Of a stretch of 64,000 nucleotides of DNA, positions 24,901-34,900 are shown one piece after another. Below the pieces are notes generated by a model. That model saw only the letters and a program-made list of their open reading frames with translations, did not search any database and was not told where the DNA came from. Position 1 is the first letter of the stretch. Each line of letters begins with the position of its first letter. Made by a program: the position numbers and the translations under genes. The stretch is from Symsagittifera roscoffensis (lineage: Eukaryota; Xenacoelomorpha; Acoela; Convolutidae): assembly GCF_963678635.1 (NCBI RefSeq), contig NC_087067.1:2230001-2294000 (forward strand), in the 5' to 3' direction.

Positions 24901-27900
24901 CGAAAACACCAAGCAGTTTAGATATGAAACTTAAAGTGATCTCCGGTAAGAGGTTCGGCATGGCGCCGCAGGGAAAGAAGATACAGTCGATAATCTCAGT
25001 GGCTGGACACCAGGTAATAAGAAATTTGAGTGAACCATCAGAGTTCACTTTAATGCATTTGGACACATATGCAGATTATCTGAGGCAGGTGGAGCCACGC
25101 ACTGAGTCGAGAGCTGTGCGAGCACTACTAACGACGGGTGGCCCTCGCATGAAGAAACTTCATGGACGCTACTTGGAGGTCTATGGGCCGTATCAAATAA
25201 TGCTGAACGTGGATGGAATCAGCATCTACACCAGGACTTACATAACAACAGATGATGACCAAATGGGGCAGATCTATTTGGGTGAAGAGGAACTCAAAGT
25301 CCGCAGGATAGGCCATGACGCCATGATGGAACAAGACGCGGTACATATTGGATATGAAGCAGATGTGACAGCACACCTGCTTGACACCAACGGAACAAAA
25401 ATCGGAGTCACAGGGCTTCTGGACACAGGCGCGGTGGTAAGTGTGATGCCGATAAAAACCTGGGAGAGAATGGGCTTCACGCGGGAAGATCTGATTCCTA
25501 CGAATCTCCGACTAGCCGCTGCAAATCGAGGAGCTATCTACGTAGCCGGAAGAACACCGGTGACGGTCCTTCACATGGGAGGACGGAACCTTTGGATGAG
25601 CTTCCTGGTGGTAGAGAATCTGGACGACGCCGACCAATTCATCTTGGGCAGAGATTTTGTCAGGAATTTTGATGTGATGATTGACTTGAACAACGGTCTA
25701 ATACGGATTAGAAACCCGGACCGAAAGTATGTTAAGAGACCCATTAATAGGATAATAACAGATGAAAATAAGGTACCAGTTTTTTTGGATAGAAAAGTAA
25801 AGTTACAACCAGGACAAGCTGTAGTAGCAATTTTTAGAATGAGAAATTTAAATTCGTTAAGTGATAGCAAACAGGTTTGCTTAGTACCGAATCCAAATAG
25901 TCAGAGTTCGGTGATTTTAGGCCGGAGCTTCTCGGTAACGCGAAACGGACTGTGTGTCAGTGTGTTGTTGAACACACTGGACACCACGGTTTCAATCCAG
26001 CGTGGAAAGAAGCTTGGTTACGCATTGCCGATGAGGACCGACTATGAAGAGACACAAAACTTGAAGAAATATAGTGTGAAAGACTGTCCTTATCATGCAA
26101 ATAAAGATAAAATCTTAAAGAGAATTAATGAATTAAAATCTATTCGTAAATTGTTTTCAATGAAATCCGAAACGGACGACGGCTTATCAAGCTGCTCGAA
26201 TTTTCCGGAACGACCCTCGTCAAATGAACTAGATTCTGACAAACCGGTTTTGCCAGAAATAGAACATTTAAAAGGAAAAATAGATGAGGGAGATTTTGAA
26301 AAATTGCGGGACCTCCTAGATCGGAACGCCGAAGTATTTTCAAAACATAAGGCGGACATCGGTTGCTGTAATTTCGTCGAACACGAAATCGAACTAGAAG
26401 AGGGCGCCGTTCCCCATAGGGAAGGCGCAAGGCGAATGACGCCACATAAATCGGAAGCGTGCCGAGCGGAAATAGAAATGTTGCTTGAATACGACATGAT
26501 AGAACCCTCGAAATCACCATGGGCTTGCGGAGTAGTAATGGCGAAAAAGAAAGGGGGGCAGCTTAGATTTTGTTGCGACTTTCGTTACTTGAACGCGGTA
26601 ACGATTAAAGATGCGTACCCGATACCGCGAATAGACGAGAGCCTATCCAAACTTGGTGATGCAAAGTTCTTCACCACATTGGACTTGGGTTCTGCCTTCT
26701 GGCAGGTTCCTTTGCGAAAAAAGGATAGGAAAAAAACCGGTTTCGCGTGCGAATTGGGGTTGTACCAGTGGAAGAGGATGCCCTTCGGCTTGTGCAATGC
26801 AACAGCAACCTTTCAAAGGCTGATGGCTCAGGCTTTGACAGGAGTGACCAAAAAGTACGGGAATCTCTTGATGTGCTACGTGGATGACGTAGTCATAGCG
26901 ACACCGACCCTGGAGGATCACATTGACCGGCTCGATGAGGTCTTCGGATGTATGAAAAGAGCAGGCTTGAAATGCAAACCATCGAAATGTGAAATCCTTA
27001 GGGATTCGATCAAGTACCTGGGAAGAATGGTGGACCGGCATGGTGTGAGGCCAGATCCAGAAGCAGTAGAGGCTGTGCTGACATGGAAAGCTCCTAGAAC
27101 GGACACACAGCTCATGAGCTTCCTAGGGTTTGCCAATTACTACCGAGAATTCATAAAAGGATACGCGGACAAGGTGTACCCGATGCAGAAGCTGATGCGC
27201 AACAAAGGGAAAAAGTTCGAATGGAACGATGAGGCACAAGTTGCTTTCGAGAACATAAAGCGGGAACTGTGCGAAGCGCCAGTGCTGGGCATGCCTACAG
27301 AAAAGGGCATGTATGTTCTTGACACAGACGCATCGGTGGTGGCCATCTCAGGAATATTGCATCAAGAGCAAGAATGGAACGGAAGAACAGTCCTCCGTCC
27401 CATAGCATACGGCAGCAAAGTCTTGAGTGACACAGAGATGAAATATGGCGCACCAAAAGCAGAAATGTTTGCAGTAGTTACCTTCGTGGAGAAGTACCGT
27501 GCATACTTGGGGAGCGCTCCCTTCAAGTTACGCGTGGACAACAGAGCGTTATCCTGGTTGAAGACCTACTCGATGGATCAGAGTTATATTGGTAGATGGA
27601 TAGTCAGATTGGATGGCTACCATATGATAATCGAACATAGGATGCGTGATAAACATCAGAATGCTGACAGTCTCAGCAAGAAAACTGAGTTCTATGAAAG
27701 ATTGGAGCAGAAGCAGGCCAATCAGGCGGAAGTAAAGGAGGGATTCTCGTTTCTGGACAAAGAAACTTATGAAGCGCTTCCCTTAACGAGATGGTTGGAT
27801 AAGTCTGGACATCCAATTCCAGGGCATCCTGAGTTACCTGTAGAGAAAGCAGCTGAGATAAAGATCCTGTCCAAGGAGGATCCAGTCCCCTTAGATTTGT

Positions 27901-30900
27901 TGCTGCGCTCGAACCTGGTCCAGCAAGAACTCTCTCGCATGAATATAAACAGCCTCTCATTATTGGATAAAACGGTGCAAGTCACACCACAAGTAATGCG
28001 GATGCTGGGTGGATTGTTAGAAAGAGAAGTGACCAGAGATGACCCCGAGTGGACAGCAGCAGTGGCATCGCTAACAGTCAGTGAGAAAGTGAAGATCATG
28101 CCGTCCAGACAACAGCACGAGGAGAACAAGAGGGATTGTAGGACAATAGTTCAGCAACTAGTATCCTCAATACCCCAAGAGATTTTAACCAGTACTTCTT
28201 ACGGACGGAAAGAACAGGGGAGCAGCAAGCGAAAGAAAACCGTCACCTTTGTAGACCGGGAAAAAGAGGGTGAAGAGGTAGAACAAAATCTGCTGCAAGA
28301 CTATTTGTCCGGGGAGAAGGATGAGGAGAGAAACCAGCAATCACAAGATCAACACCCGGGACAAGTGAATTTGTCCGGGGAGTCCGAGATAGACGAGAAA
28401 ATTCCTGATGAGAAACAGGACCTAGAGAACAAAGTTTTGTACGGGGAGTTCAGATGGATGCGAAGGAAATACGGACATGATCTGGAGGAGCGTGCAGTCT
28501 CCAGCACAACACCTTCGACGGATGATAAGTCAGAAAGCTCGAGAATGGAAACCTATTCAGAGAGGGATTCGACCTCGGAATCGGAACTGTCAGAATTGGC
28601 GATACACACGCTACTAGTGGAAACTCGGGCGAGAAACCTGGACAGAGAGGTGTACCAGGATCCTGACAGTGATCGCTACCTAATACCAAGCGAAAGAGTC
28701 TTTGACAACGCAGCGGATGACTTAGAAACGATAGCGGTATCGAAACGTTCGATAAGCCTGTTGCCGCAGAAAGAGGTAGTCAGGACTGATCTTCAGCCGT
28801 TTCAACAAGAAACACAACCGTTGGCGAAGATTTGGTGCGTTAAGATGGAAGAAGACACACATCAGCCCAACGAGCTGAACAGTCAGATGAGAGTCATGAA
28901 GACGTACTTGAAGGCGAGATACAGACTCTCGGACCTTCTAAGGGCGCAGAGAAATGATCGCATGACAAGCAACCTAAAAAGGTGGATAGAAAACGGTGCA
29001 CCTGACAAAGGTGACCTGGAAGAAGACAGCTATAGGATCCTGAGACAATACTTCATGCAGAAGGAGGGGAGATTATATCTGAACAAGGACGGGATCGTGG
29101 CTTGCAGGAGAAGAGAAGAAGACAAGGTCTTATACAAATATAACGCGATAGTGTTGCCGCAACTCTATCAGACAGAACTATTATTCAGGTCGCATGATCA
29201 GATGGGCCATCAAGGGATCGACAAAGTGTATCAGAGGATCCTGAAGCGCTTTGAGTGGCCTGGGATGAAAAAGGCATGCGAGAAATGGGTGACAGCATGT
29301 CTGTCATGCCAACAGGTCAAGGATCCTAGGAAGTTGCGATTTCCTTTACAATCAATTGAATCGTCTGAATTCAACGAGGTGGTGCAGATAGATCACCAGA
29401 AGATATGCATGACAGACAGCGGTTACAACCAAGTCTTGGTCATGATAGATCACTTCACGAAGTATGCAGAGGCCGTGCCCTGCATAACTGCCTCAGCGGA
29501 AGAGACATGCGACCACCTGATCAATACGTGGATAGCAAGACACGGATGTCCAATGACGTTTCAATCGGACAATGGAACGGCTTTCGTAGGCGAGCTTACG
29601 AAAGAGCTTATGAGACGGTCACAGGTCGCTCAGGCTCACTCCACGACATACCACCCTCAGACGAATGGCTTAGTGGAAAGACAGAATAGGACGTTAGTAT
29701 CGATGCTGAGAGTATACTGTTCCAGGTATATGACCGATTGGGACAGATACCTTCCACAGGTGATGGGAGCTTATAATAGCACGCAACACTCCACCACTGG
29801 AGTCAGTCCACACATGATGCTGACGGGACACGAGAAATCTTTACCCTTGACATTCTTCTACCCAGAGTATGAGGGAAAGAAAACATCCCCACAGGTCTAC
29901 GTAAGGGATGTGATCAGACGCCAACAGGAGTTGAACGACTTGTGTAGACGAAACACTCAGCAGGCACAGGCAAGGCAGAGGAAAAGATTCGACAAGAAAG
30001 CAGCTGGTGCAAAGGCTTACTCGGTGGGAGACTACGTATGGGTATTTCAGAACGTTATACCACCGAAAGGGACAAAAAAGCTTCTGAAGAAGTGGAGGGG
30101 ACCCTTCATGATTACAGAGGTGCACCAAGAGGGACGCTTTTATAGACTGAGTACTGGCCGAGCCGCCCACTACGAGAACATCAAGCCACACAATCCATCG
30201 ACAGAAGACTGGTGTATACCTGCAGACATGGAAGAAGGGGATTATCTAATGATGGATCCTGCTTGTGAGGTCAATGAAAAAGGCACCAGGGAGAAGAACG
30301 ATGGAAACGAAGTCGTAGAGGAAGGTACGGATACACCATTGGACCTGGATCCAAACGAACAGATCGAAGCGGACGATGAAACCTTGCCCTACGCAGAGGA
30401 AGATTGGCAGGATTCCGAACAGACAGAGGTTCCCAAGAACATGGAACCAGATCTTCCGTTCACGATGCAGACTCGTCAGAAAGACGGGACGAGACTAAGA
30501 AAGAAATACAATCCTTACGGTGACGACTTTGTAGTGGATAGGATAGATCTAAAGAAAATAGTGGAGGAAGTAGTGGGTTTAGAGGAAATAACAGTGTCAC
30601 AGGACATTGGCATAGTCGATGATCACAACGATGAGTGGGTTGACGACTGGTCGAAACCCGAGGTGGAGTTCGACGATGAGCAACAGCAGTCAAATGAACA
30701 AGACCTGACGAACCTGCGTGTCTTAGAGTGGCTGAACGAAATGACATCAGACCCTGATAAGACCAGCGTTACGATTCAAGACGTAGATCGCGAAAGCGCG
30801 AAATACATTAAGACCGAACGAGATGATCCTTCCTGGGCTGCCCAGGAAGGACAACTTCTCATTCCAGCTTCTAATCTTGACTTAATACCCGGTATGCGAT

Positions 30901-31547
30901 CGACGGGGACGCCGATGGATATTTTTGTCCGGGGAGTGGGGGTAGGACTTACCCACACTGAAAACTTGATAATAAAAAAATTGAGAATAGCAAGAGAAAC
31001 AGGAAACTTAGAAGCAGAAACAGGTGAAGAACCTAAGAAACCTGACATAGGCAGGGTAGTTGAGTCATATTTTAATTTACCAAATGAATATTCTAGTAAC
31101 ATAATACTAACAGACAGTGATTTCATACTCACAAACAGAACATGTGCGGTAGCTATCACCGCAGACATGAGTTTTAGGACGGCGCTAGCGGCAGATTTTA
31201 AGAGGGAATATAAAAACGTGGAATTTCTTTGGAAGCAAAGACCAGGGATAGGGGGCGTAGCAGCCTTACCCCCGGCGGTGTCGCAGATACCGGGAAAGTA
31301 CTTATGCTTCTTGGTAACGAGGGCGACAGAGAAGCAGCACGTGGACCCAGAAAACCTAGTCTTGTCTTTGACGAGGCTGAGGGACTTCCTTGTGGAAATG
31401 GACGTGAAGGAGCTTTCGCTTCCAGTGTACGATCCAAATAGAGGAAGACTGCATCCTCGGGAATTGTACGCGCTTGTACACGTGATATTCTCTGATACGA
31501 ACATACAAGTGTATCTACATAAGAAATATTACTTAAGTATAGGCTGA
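21945..31547 (+). CDS. E1 Gag-Pol polyprotein with C-terminal macrodomain-like region
   Basis: 3200 aa, ATG start, no frameshift between gag and pol. Visible domains in order: coiled coil (~305-425); Gag core (~593-735); two CCHC knuckles, CX2CX4HX4C (801-814 and 853-866); aspartic protease with DTGA at 1160 and ILGRDF near 1233; reverse transcriptase with YVDD at 1645; RNase H with TDAS (~1795) to about 1912; a ~400-aa acidic linker; integrase with H2417, H2422, C2452, C2455 and the D2483-D2542-E2578 triad (35 residues between the last two); GPF module near 2717. After ~300 further residues, 3048-3197 resembles TARG1/OARD1-type macrodomains (KYLCFLVT, an EN(L) helix, LSLPVYD, VHVIFSDTNIQVYL). 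The glycine-rich ADP-ribose loop and catalytic Asp of TARG1 appear to be replaced. The length is about twice that of usual gypsy polyproteins. Confidence 0.95.
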   Translation: MSLDKSRIPKRGNSSRKFIPEKQRKTMTDPFVDWIKRSRSDKRGTVSGRMVETRSQKTSEERRELLEVEVNTDHTMNDNQGVNGLEGRGRRLASESTPVEQGHDFATSTGTLDREEMSELSDISTEVTATRRSPTDNTMMAGGMGKQTTSSSFSERMKNTFGNIFPFSMGGGAGNDGESQEEEDEEEQGDFGSQVSLNSSIHESEAHVGRETRTMDKFGVVTTISKEANTPGQSKDFAIRTSSEPQPEENRTRGLGNALMDPEINNEKTLKHRVKARISTSTKLPGSDRVTPPLVTPLVDNGAALEEALNNIVGSLGEQNEQMSIRMSELERAVHIERESLREEINRNRQEVDRSEKRLKERTDEHMTRNLSRMTREAEQRELRLRADMEKLRIQQEQSLGSLDTKIDAMMERRTQAIMDRLDGLLSSKSGPKEGEPNSGGPSREPRVNFNEHQRRKTYGSTRGRGSSSGYATRSNTAWGPNSRASSTGNKQTSNERPTQSTHATGRSDSGNMGHTSPRRSHMGQAGNAHGDSDCRDVPHTEPSTRCEDTQAGHSRDATAMATAFEPLNRSLETFLTRLSRTNERSEKSRRVFKKPRCYKDESDGCIDTWIEVMKLHFEEEDLSERQECSALTSNLEGTALNCVMAKKQYQRDTAEKIFEILLNRFGSGVQGHQAMMRFEKRRQREDETIDKFLDDLEMLRRRSQPDESNRRMNLAVASKFIDGVKNDELRTMLATHYTPLSTNAPTPEELRLKSKEYLLLKPPSRSGYYKNNYGNFNNGPANQGNNWYKPRDDMDKRRSCANCSSTDHHVSACPAYKQGMKAIGFSLEDEDASELEHEDFMRGVIAKFGPRCFFCNLEGHFKSDCPQFWDAVADIKHPRHEEALSGVKASKARLLNEAEARRKDKPQELAAKKMQAVTGEAREPEPATAADDFKIDYKAAAKDALNRVQQELVTKEIEQKVKLELENEKLQEQLNTFEATEFEETKTPSSLDMKLKVISGKRFGMAPQGKKIQSIISVAGHQVIRNLSEPSEFTLMHLDTYADYLRQVEPRTESRAVRALLTTGGPRMKKLHGRYLEVYGPYQIMLNVDGISIYTRTYITTDDDQMGQIYLGEEELKVRRIGHDAMMEQDAVHIGYEADVTAHLLDTNGTKIGVTGLLDTGAVVSVMPIKTWERMGFTREDLIPTNLRLAAANRGAIYVAGRTPVTVLHMGGRNLWMSFLVVENLDDADQFILGRDFVRNFDVMIDLNNGLIRIRNPDRKYVKRPINRIITDENKVPVFLDRKVKLQPGQAVVAIFRMRNLNSLSDSKQVCLVPNPNSQSSVILGRSFSVTRNGLCVSVLLNTLDTTVSIQRGKKLGYALPMRTDYEETQNLKKYSVKDCPYHANKDKILKRINELKSIRKLFSMKSETDDGLSSCSNFPERPSSNELDSDKPVLPEIEHLKGKIDEGDFEKLRDLLDRNAEVFSKHKADIGCCNFVEHEIELEEGAVPHREGARRMTPHKSEACRAEIEMLLEYDMIEPSKSPWACGVVMAKKKGGQLRFCCDFRYLNAVTIKDAYPIPRIDESLSKLGDAKFFTTLDLGSAFWQVPLRKKDRKKTGFACELGLYQWKRMPFGLCNATATFQRLMAQALTGVTKKYGNLLMCYVDDVVIATPTLEDHIDRLDEVFGCMKRAGLKCKPSKCEILRDSIKYLGRMVDRHGVRPDPEAVEAVLTWKAPRTDTQLMSFLGFANYYREFIKGYADKVYPMQKLMRNKGKKFEWNDEAQVAFENIKRELCEAPVLGMPTEKGMYVLDTDASVVAISGILHQEQEWNGRTVLRPIAYGSKVLSDTEMKYGAPKAEMFAVVTFVEKYRAYLGSAPFKLRVDNRALSWLKTYSMDQSYIGRWIVRLDGYHMIIEHRMRDKHQNADSLSKKTEFYERLEQKQANQAEVKEGFSFLDKETYEALPLTRWLDKSGHPIPGHPELPVEKAAEIKILSKEDPVPLDLLLRSNLVQQELSRMNINSLSLLDKTVQVTPQVMRMLGGLLEREVTRDDPEWTAAVASLTVSEKVKIMPSRQQHEENKRDCRTIVQQLVSSIPQEILTSTSYGRKEQGSSKRKKTVTFVDREKEGEEVEQNLLQDYLSGEKDEERNQQSQDQHPGQVNLSGESEIDEKIPDEKQDLENKVLYGEFRWMRRKYGHDLEERAVSSTTPSTDDKSESSRMETYSERDSTSESELSELAIHTLLVETRARNLDREVYQDPDSDRYLIPSERVFDNAADDLETIAVSKRSISLLPQKEVVRTDLQPFQQETQPLAKIWCVKMEEDTHQPNELNSQMRVMKTYLKARYRLSDLLRAQRNDRMTSNLKRWIENGAPDKGDLEEDSYRILRQYFMQKEGRLYLNKDGIVACRRREEDKVLYKYNAIVLPQLYQTELLFRSHDQMGHQGIDKVYQRILKRFEWPGMKKACEKWVTACLSCQQVKDPRKLRFPLQSIESSEFNEVVQIDHQKICMTDSGYNQVLVMIDHFTKYAEAVPCITASAEETCDHLINTWIARHGCPMTFQSDNGTAFVGELTKELMRRSQVAQAHSTTYHPQTNGLVERQNRTLVSMLRVYCSRYMTDWDRYLPQVMGAYNSTQHSTTGVSPHMMLTGHEKSLPLTFFYPEYEGKKTSPQVYVRDVIRRQQELNDLCRRNTQQAQARQRKRFDKKAAGAKAYSVGDYVWVFQNVIPPKGTKKLLKKWRGPFMITEVHQEGRFYRLSTGRAAHYENIKPHNPSTEDWCIPADMEEGDYLMMDPACEVNEKGTREKNDGNEVVEEGTDTPLDLDPNEQIEADDETLPYAEEDWQDSEQTEVPKNMEPDLPFTMQTRQKDGTRLRKKYNPYGDDFVVDRIDLKKIVEEVVGLEEITVSQDIGIVDDHNDEWVDDWSKPEVEFDDEQQQSNEQDLTNLRVLEWLNEMTSDPDKTSVTIQDVDRESAKYIKTERDDPSWAAQEGQLLIPASNLDLIPGMRSTGTPMDIFVRGVGVGLTHTENLIIKKLRIARETGNLEAETGEEPKKPDIGRVVESYFNLPNEYSSNIILTDSDFILTNRTCAVAITADMSFRTALAADFKREYKNVEFLWKQRPGIGGVAALPPAVSQIPGKYLCFLVTRATEKQHVDPENLVLSLTRLRDFLVEMDVKELSLPVYDPNRGRLHPRELYALVHVIFSDTNIQVYLHKKYYLSIG
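28307..28316 (+). promoter_or_regulatory. Internal polypurine-tract-like motif 1 (E1)
   Basis: GTCCGGGGAG, read here in the frame of Leu-Ser-Gly-Glu. It matches the motif that abuts the 3' LTR of E2 exactly and that of E1 with one change. It lies in the linker between RNase H and integrase. Confidence 0.5.
28373..28382 (+). promoter_or_regulatory. Internal polypurine-tract-like motif 2 (E1)
   Basis: Second GTCCGGGGAG, 66 nt after the first and in the same reading frame (Leu-Ser-Gly-Glu). A third, one-base-variant copy (GTACGGGGAG) follows at 28439-28448. Confidence 0.5.
30919..30958 (+). promoter_or_regulatory. 40-nt block identical in E1 and E2, with GTCCGGGGAG and a hairpin
   Basis: Forty consecutive bases are identical to the sense strand of E2 (50239-50278), including every synonymous position of about 13 codons, whereas the RT coding DNA of the two elements differs at many third positions. 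It contains GTCCGGGGAG (30927-30936), here in a different reading frame (Val-Arg-Gly), and a hairpin GGGTA-GGACT-TACCC (30940-30954) extendable by GTG/CAC. This points to an RNA or DNA signal inside the coding region. Confidence 0.75.
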
Positions 31548-31959
31548 GTGATGAGCGAGAGGGTGTTAGGCCAAAGACCGAGTTACATGTAATATGTGAT
31601 ATGTGTGTCATGTTATGTTATGTTATGTTATGTTATGTGTTAGGTTATTAAGATCATGGGTAAGTAGGGGTTAGTGACCATGAACAACTAAATGACGATC
31701 TTGGGAATAGATCCAAAGTTTGGACTGTCCAATCTTAGGTCGAATTCCAAAATTTTAGAAACCAATTGATTTTAATAAATTTTAGGATAAATATCTTTTT
31801 ATCTGAACTGTCTTTAAGCAAATTTTAACGATGTATGTTAGGGTGAAATTGACAAGTGTGACATTCGTGATTTCTTTTCTAGATCCTGATTGATCATTTA
31901 ATTGCTCACTTGAGTCAAAACTTGAAATCGAAATCAAATTAAATTTGGAGAAGAACAGT
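31548..31959 (+). other. E1 inter-ORF region
   Basis: 412 nt between the Gag-Pol stop and ORF2 ATG. It contains a short ATGTT microsatellite (31610-31638) and a good splice acceptor (TTTCTTTTCTAG, AG at 31881-31882) 77 nt before ORF2. ORF2 lies in a different frame and is too far for readthrough, so a spliced subgenomic mRNA is the simplest expression route. Confidence 0.6.
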
Positions 31960-34900
31960 ATGGATAATTTCAACCTGGATGAATTGATGAAACTGGCACG
32001 TTGTCCAGAGCAGATGAAAGAGAGAGTGAGGAATCTGGATATGAAGAAATCCACAGACTCGTGGAACAAAATAAGAGACCTGAGACACACTCTTATCCAG
32101 TATCTCTTGCAGCAAAATCGCTTTGGAACCGGAGAAGACGAGACAATTGAGAGAGAGGAAGATGTTAGACGACATGTTGGGGGCATGCCGCTGTTAACAG
32201 ATTTGAGCTTAGCTATGAGAATCGATCCCTTGGCGCTGATCAGAGGAGTCACGGAGTTCGTGACAGTGATCTATGGACCAGCAGTCACCTTTGCGTTCCC
32301 TGACGTTAAAGTGGAAGCATATAGGAGGTCGGTGTTGCACCTGAACCTCATATCGGCAGTGGACGGTAGTACACTGAACTGGTGTGAGCAGCACGCATTG
32401 CGAGAGCTCATGAGTGAAGATCTGTTATTTGCGAAAATATCGGAGCCAGAGATGACAGTCATCAATTTTGACGATCACTTCTGTGACCGCATGGGAGAAG
32501 TAGAAAGAGGGCACATCGAGGTGTTTCCAAAGCTTTGGAATCTGAGGCCCTATGACAAAACGAATGGCGAAATGACCAGAGTGCCTCGTCTCACAGCAGC
32601 GTATCACAAGGTGAGAGAAGAGACGAAGGACTGGGGCGATTACAAGAAGCTACCCGAAGCAATCCCTGAATTCCCTCTGATAAGAAGGATGTTGCTCGGA
32701 GCAGTCTCCGTAGTACAAACTCCTAGGTTGAGATCATTCGAAACCAATGAAAGGAGAGTAGGGAATTTCTCGGCGACGATGGATCCATACTTCGTGGGAA
32801 GAAATGCCGCCGTGTTACAGTACACACGATTTGCGTACACGGATCAAGCGACGAGAAGGCGAATAAGCAACGCCGCTACTCCCAAGCCTGAAGGATTTGA
32901 TGAGGAATGGAGACGACTAGGCTCAGCTCCAATGAGGATGAGAGGCAGGACTGAATTGCCTGAAGCCTCAGTAATCCTGACTAGTGTGAGAAAAGAGATG
33001 AAAGTTGCGGGAATATTGCAGACGAGAATTTTCCTAGCACCCTTCGGCTGCGAAGAAACTAAAGTGGTCCATGGAGAGGAGGAAGATAAATCAGCCGGTA
33101 CATTGCTCATACCGAGATTCCAGGAAGAAGCTGACAATGACAAACAAGGACCATCGAACTCGAATAGGGACAAGTCAGAAGGAGATGACGGACAGGGTGG
33201 AAACCGTCAGACTGAAGAACCTATGCAACAAGATCAAGCTGGTGGGGAGGACGACAGGGCATCGACAGGAGGAACATCCAGCCTGGATTTCAATATCTTC
33301 AGTGATCTTGAGAATAATGCAGACACGTTGGAAACGACTGAGCCAGCGGATGAAGGCATCTCGACACTGGAACCTCCGTCAGCCTTTGAGGAAATGAAAC
33401 GGAATTTGCCGGAGAGCAGCTCTCCTGGCAATACAAGAAATAACGATCAGAGAATCCTCATGGAATCACCTCGGAGGAGAAGAATAGAGGCCTCAGCCAG
33501 AGTGCCTTTCTTGGGAACGCTACCCGAAGAAGAATGGGAAGTACATCACCGAGACCACGAGAGTAGGACGGGATGTAAGCTGGACAGAGTGGCGTTCATG
33601 GAAGAAGTCTGGACTGTGATTCAGAGCTATGGGACCCAGTCCATTCTCAAAACAGGTCTCAATCAACCCTTGATGAGAGAAGTACTTGACAAGCTTGATG
33701 AGTGTGAAGGGAGACTGAGTGAGTTATTGATCGACTCAGCCACTGATGAGAGTGAAGCGAATTCTCCCATCAAGATAACACCGCAGAACAATGAAGGAGA
33801 GGTGGTGTACCTGTCAAGGACCAGGAGAGGAACGATGCGATCGAAAATGGTGATTGATAAAATCAATGCGATGAAAATGAAGTTAGGCAGCAGAGTGATG
33901 CCGAAGAGGATTGGGAAGACGAAAGTGGATTCGGAAATATCGATGAAAGCTGGTAACTCAGCGAAAAGAAAACGAGTTGAGGAAGTCATGGATTTGGGGC
34001 AAGGTGATTACCAATTGTCTGGCACAGATAGAATATTAACTGATATAGCGATGGTGCCACCCATTCTCATGGCGGGGTTAAAGTCAACTGGTTATAAATC
34101 CAAAAGGAGTGACCGCACTCTGACTGGAGCGACTTTAGAAATGGAAATACTCAGTCAATGTGGAGAGAGTAAAATGAGGGACTTCAAGCCATCTCCCATG
34201 AATCATGGAAAGGGAAGTGTTGCAGGACAACTAACACCAGTGGAATACAACAGACTGACAGTGTCTGAGACAGTGTCGATAGATGAACCCACCGGTGGAT
34301 ACATGGAGATGTTGGAATACCGAAACTCGGCTAGAGGGCATGTAATGGCCCTGGAAGAGGAGAAAGCCATGGAGGGTTATCTGGAAATGATGTTGCAAGG
34401 CACCACCCTCAAGCAGAAGGCGTACGGAACTTTGGCGTCGTCTGACGTACAGGCGGAGACGATCGAGCAGTTGGTGAGCCTTCCATGGAAAGCAGTAGTA
34501 TTGAGGTATTTCAAAGAGGAAATGAGGACTACGCCAAGAATACATGCTCTCGTGGCAGTACCTTACGTAAGGACAGAATTACAACTCAGGCTCGCCTGGT
34601 GCATGATGGGACTGACTCGCGAAGAATATGATTCGGGAGAAAGGAAGAGATCAAAGGAGGAAAAAGTTTTCCTTATGACGAATCTGAGGGATCTGATAGT
34701 CCAGGAGGGAGCAGCAGTAGCGTGTGCAAAGCGGAGAGACGCTCTCTGTTTCATTCGATTCCTGATAGAGCAGATCTCAGTACCTGCATTAAGCACTTGT
34801 GTTAAAATGTTGAAGGAAGGCGATGAGCGAACGAAAGCCATGTTCTTACTAGCAATGCTGGATATGCAGCAAAGTAAACCGATGAGGGTGAACATGAAAG

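Noticed and set aside
21945-31547. Antisense ORFs of 60-240 codons inside the polyproteins and ORF2s
   Set aside because: They are shadows of the long coding frames, with no domains or start context of their own.
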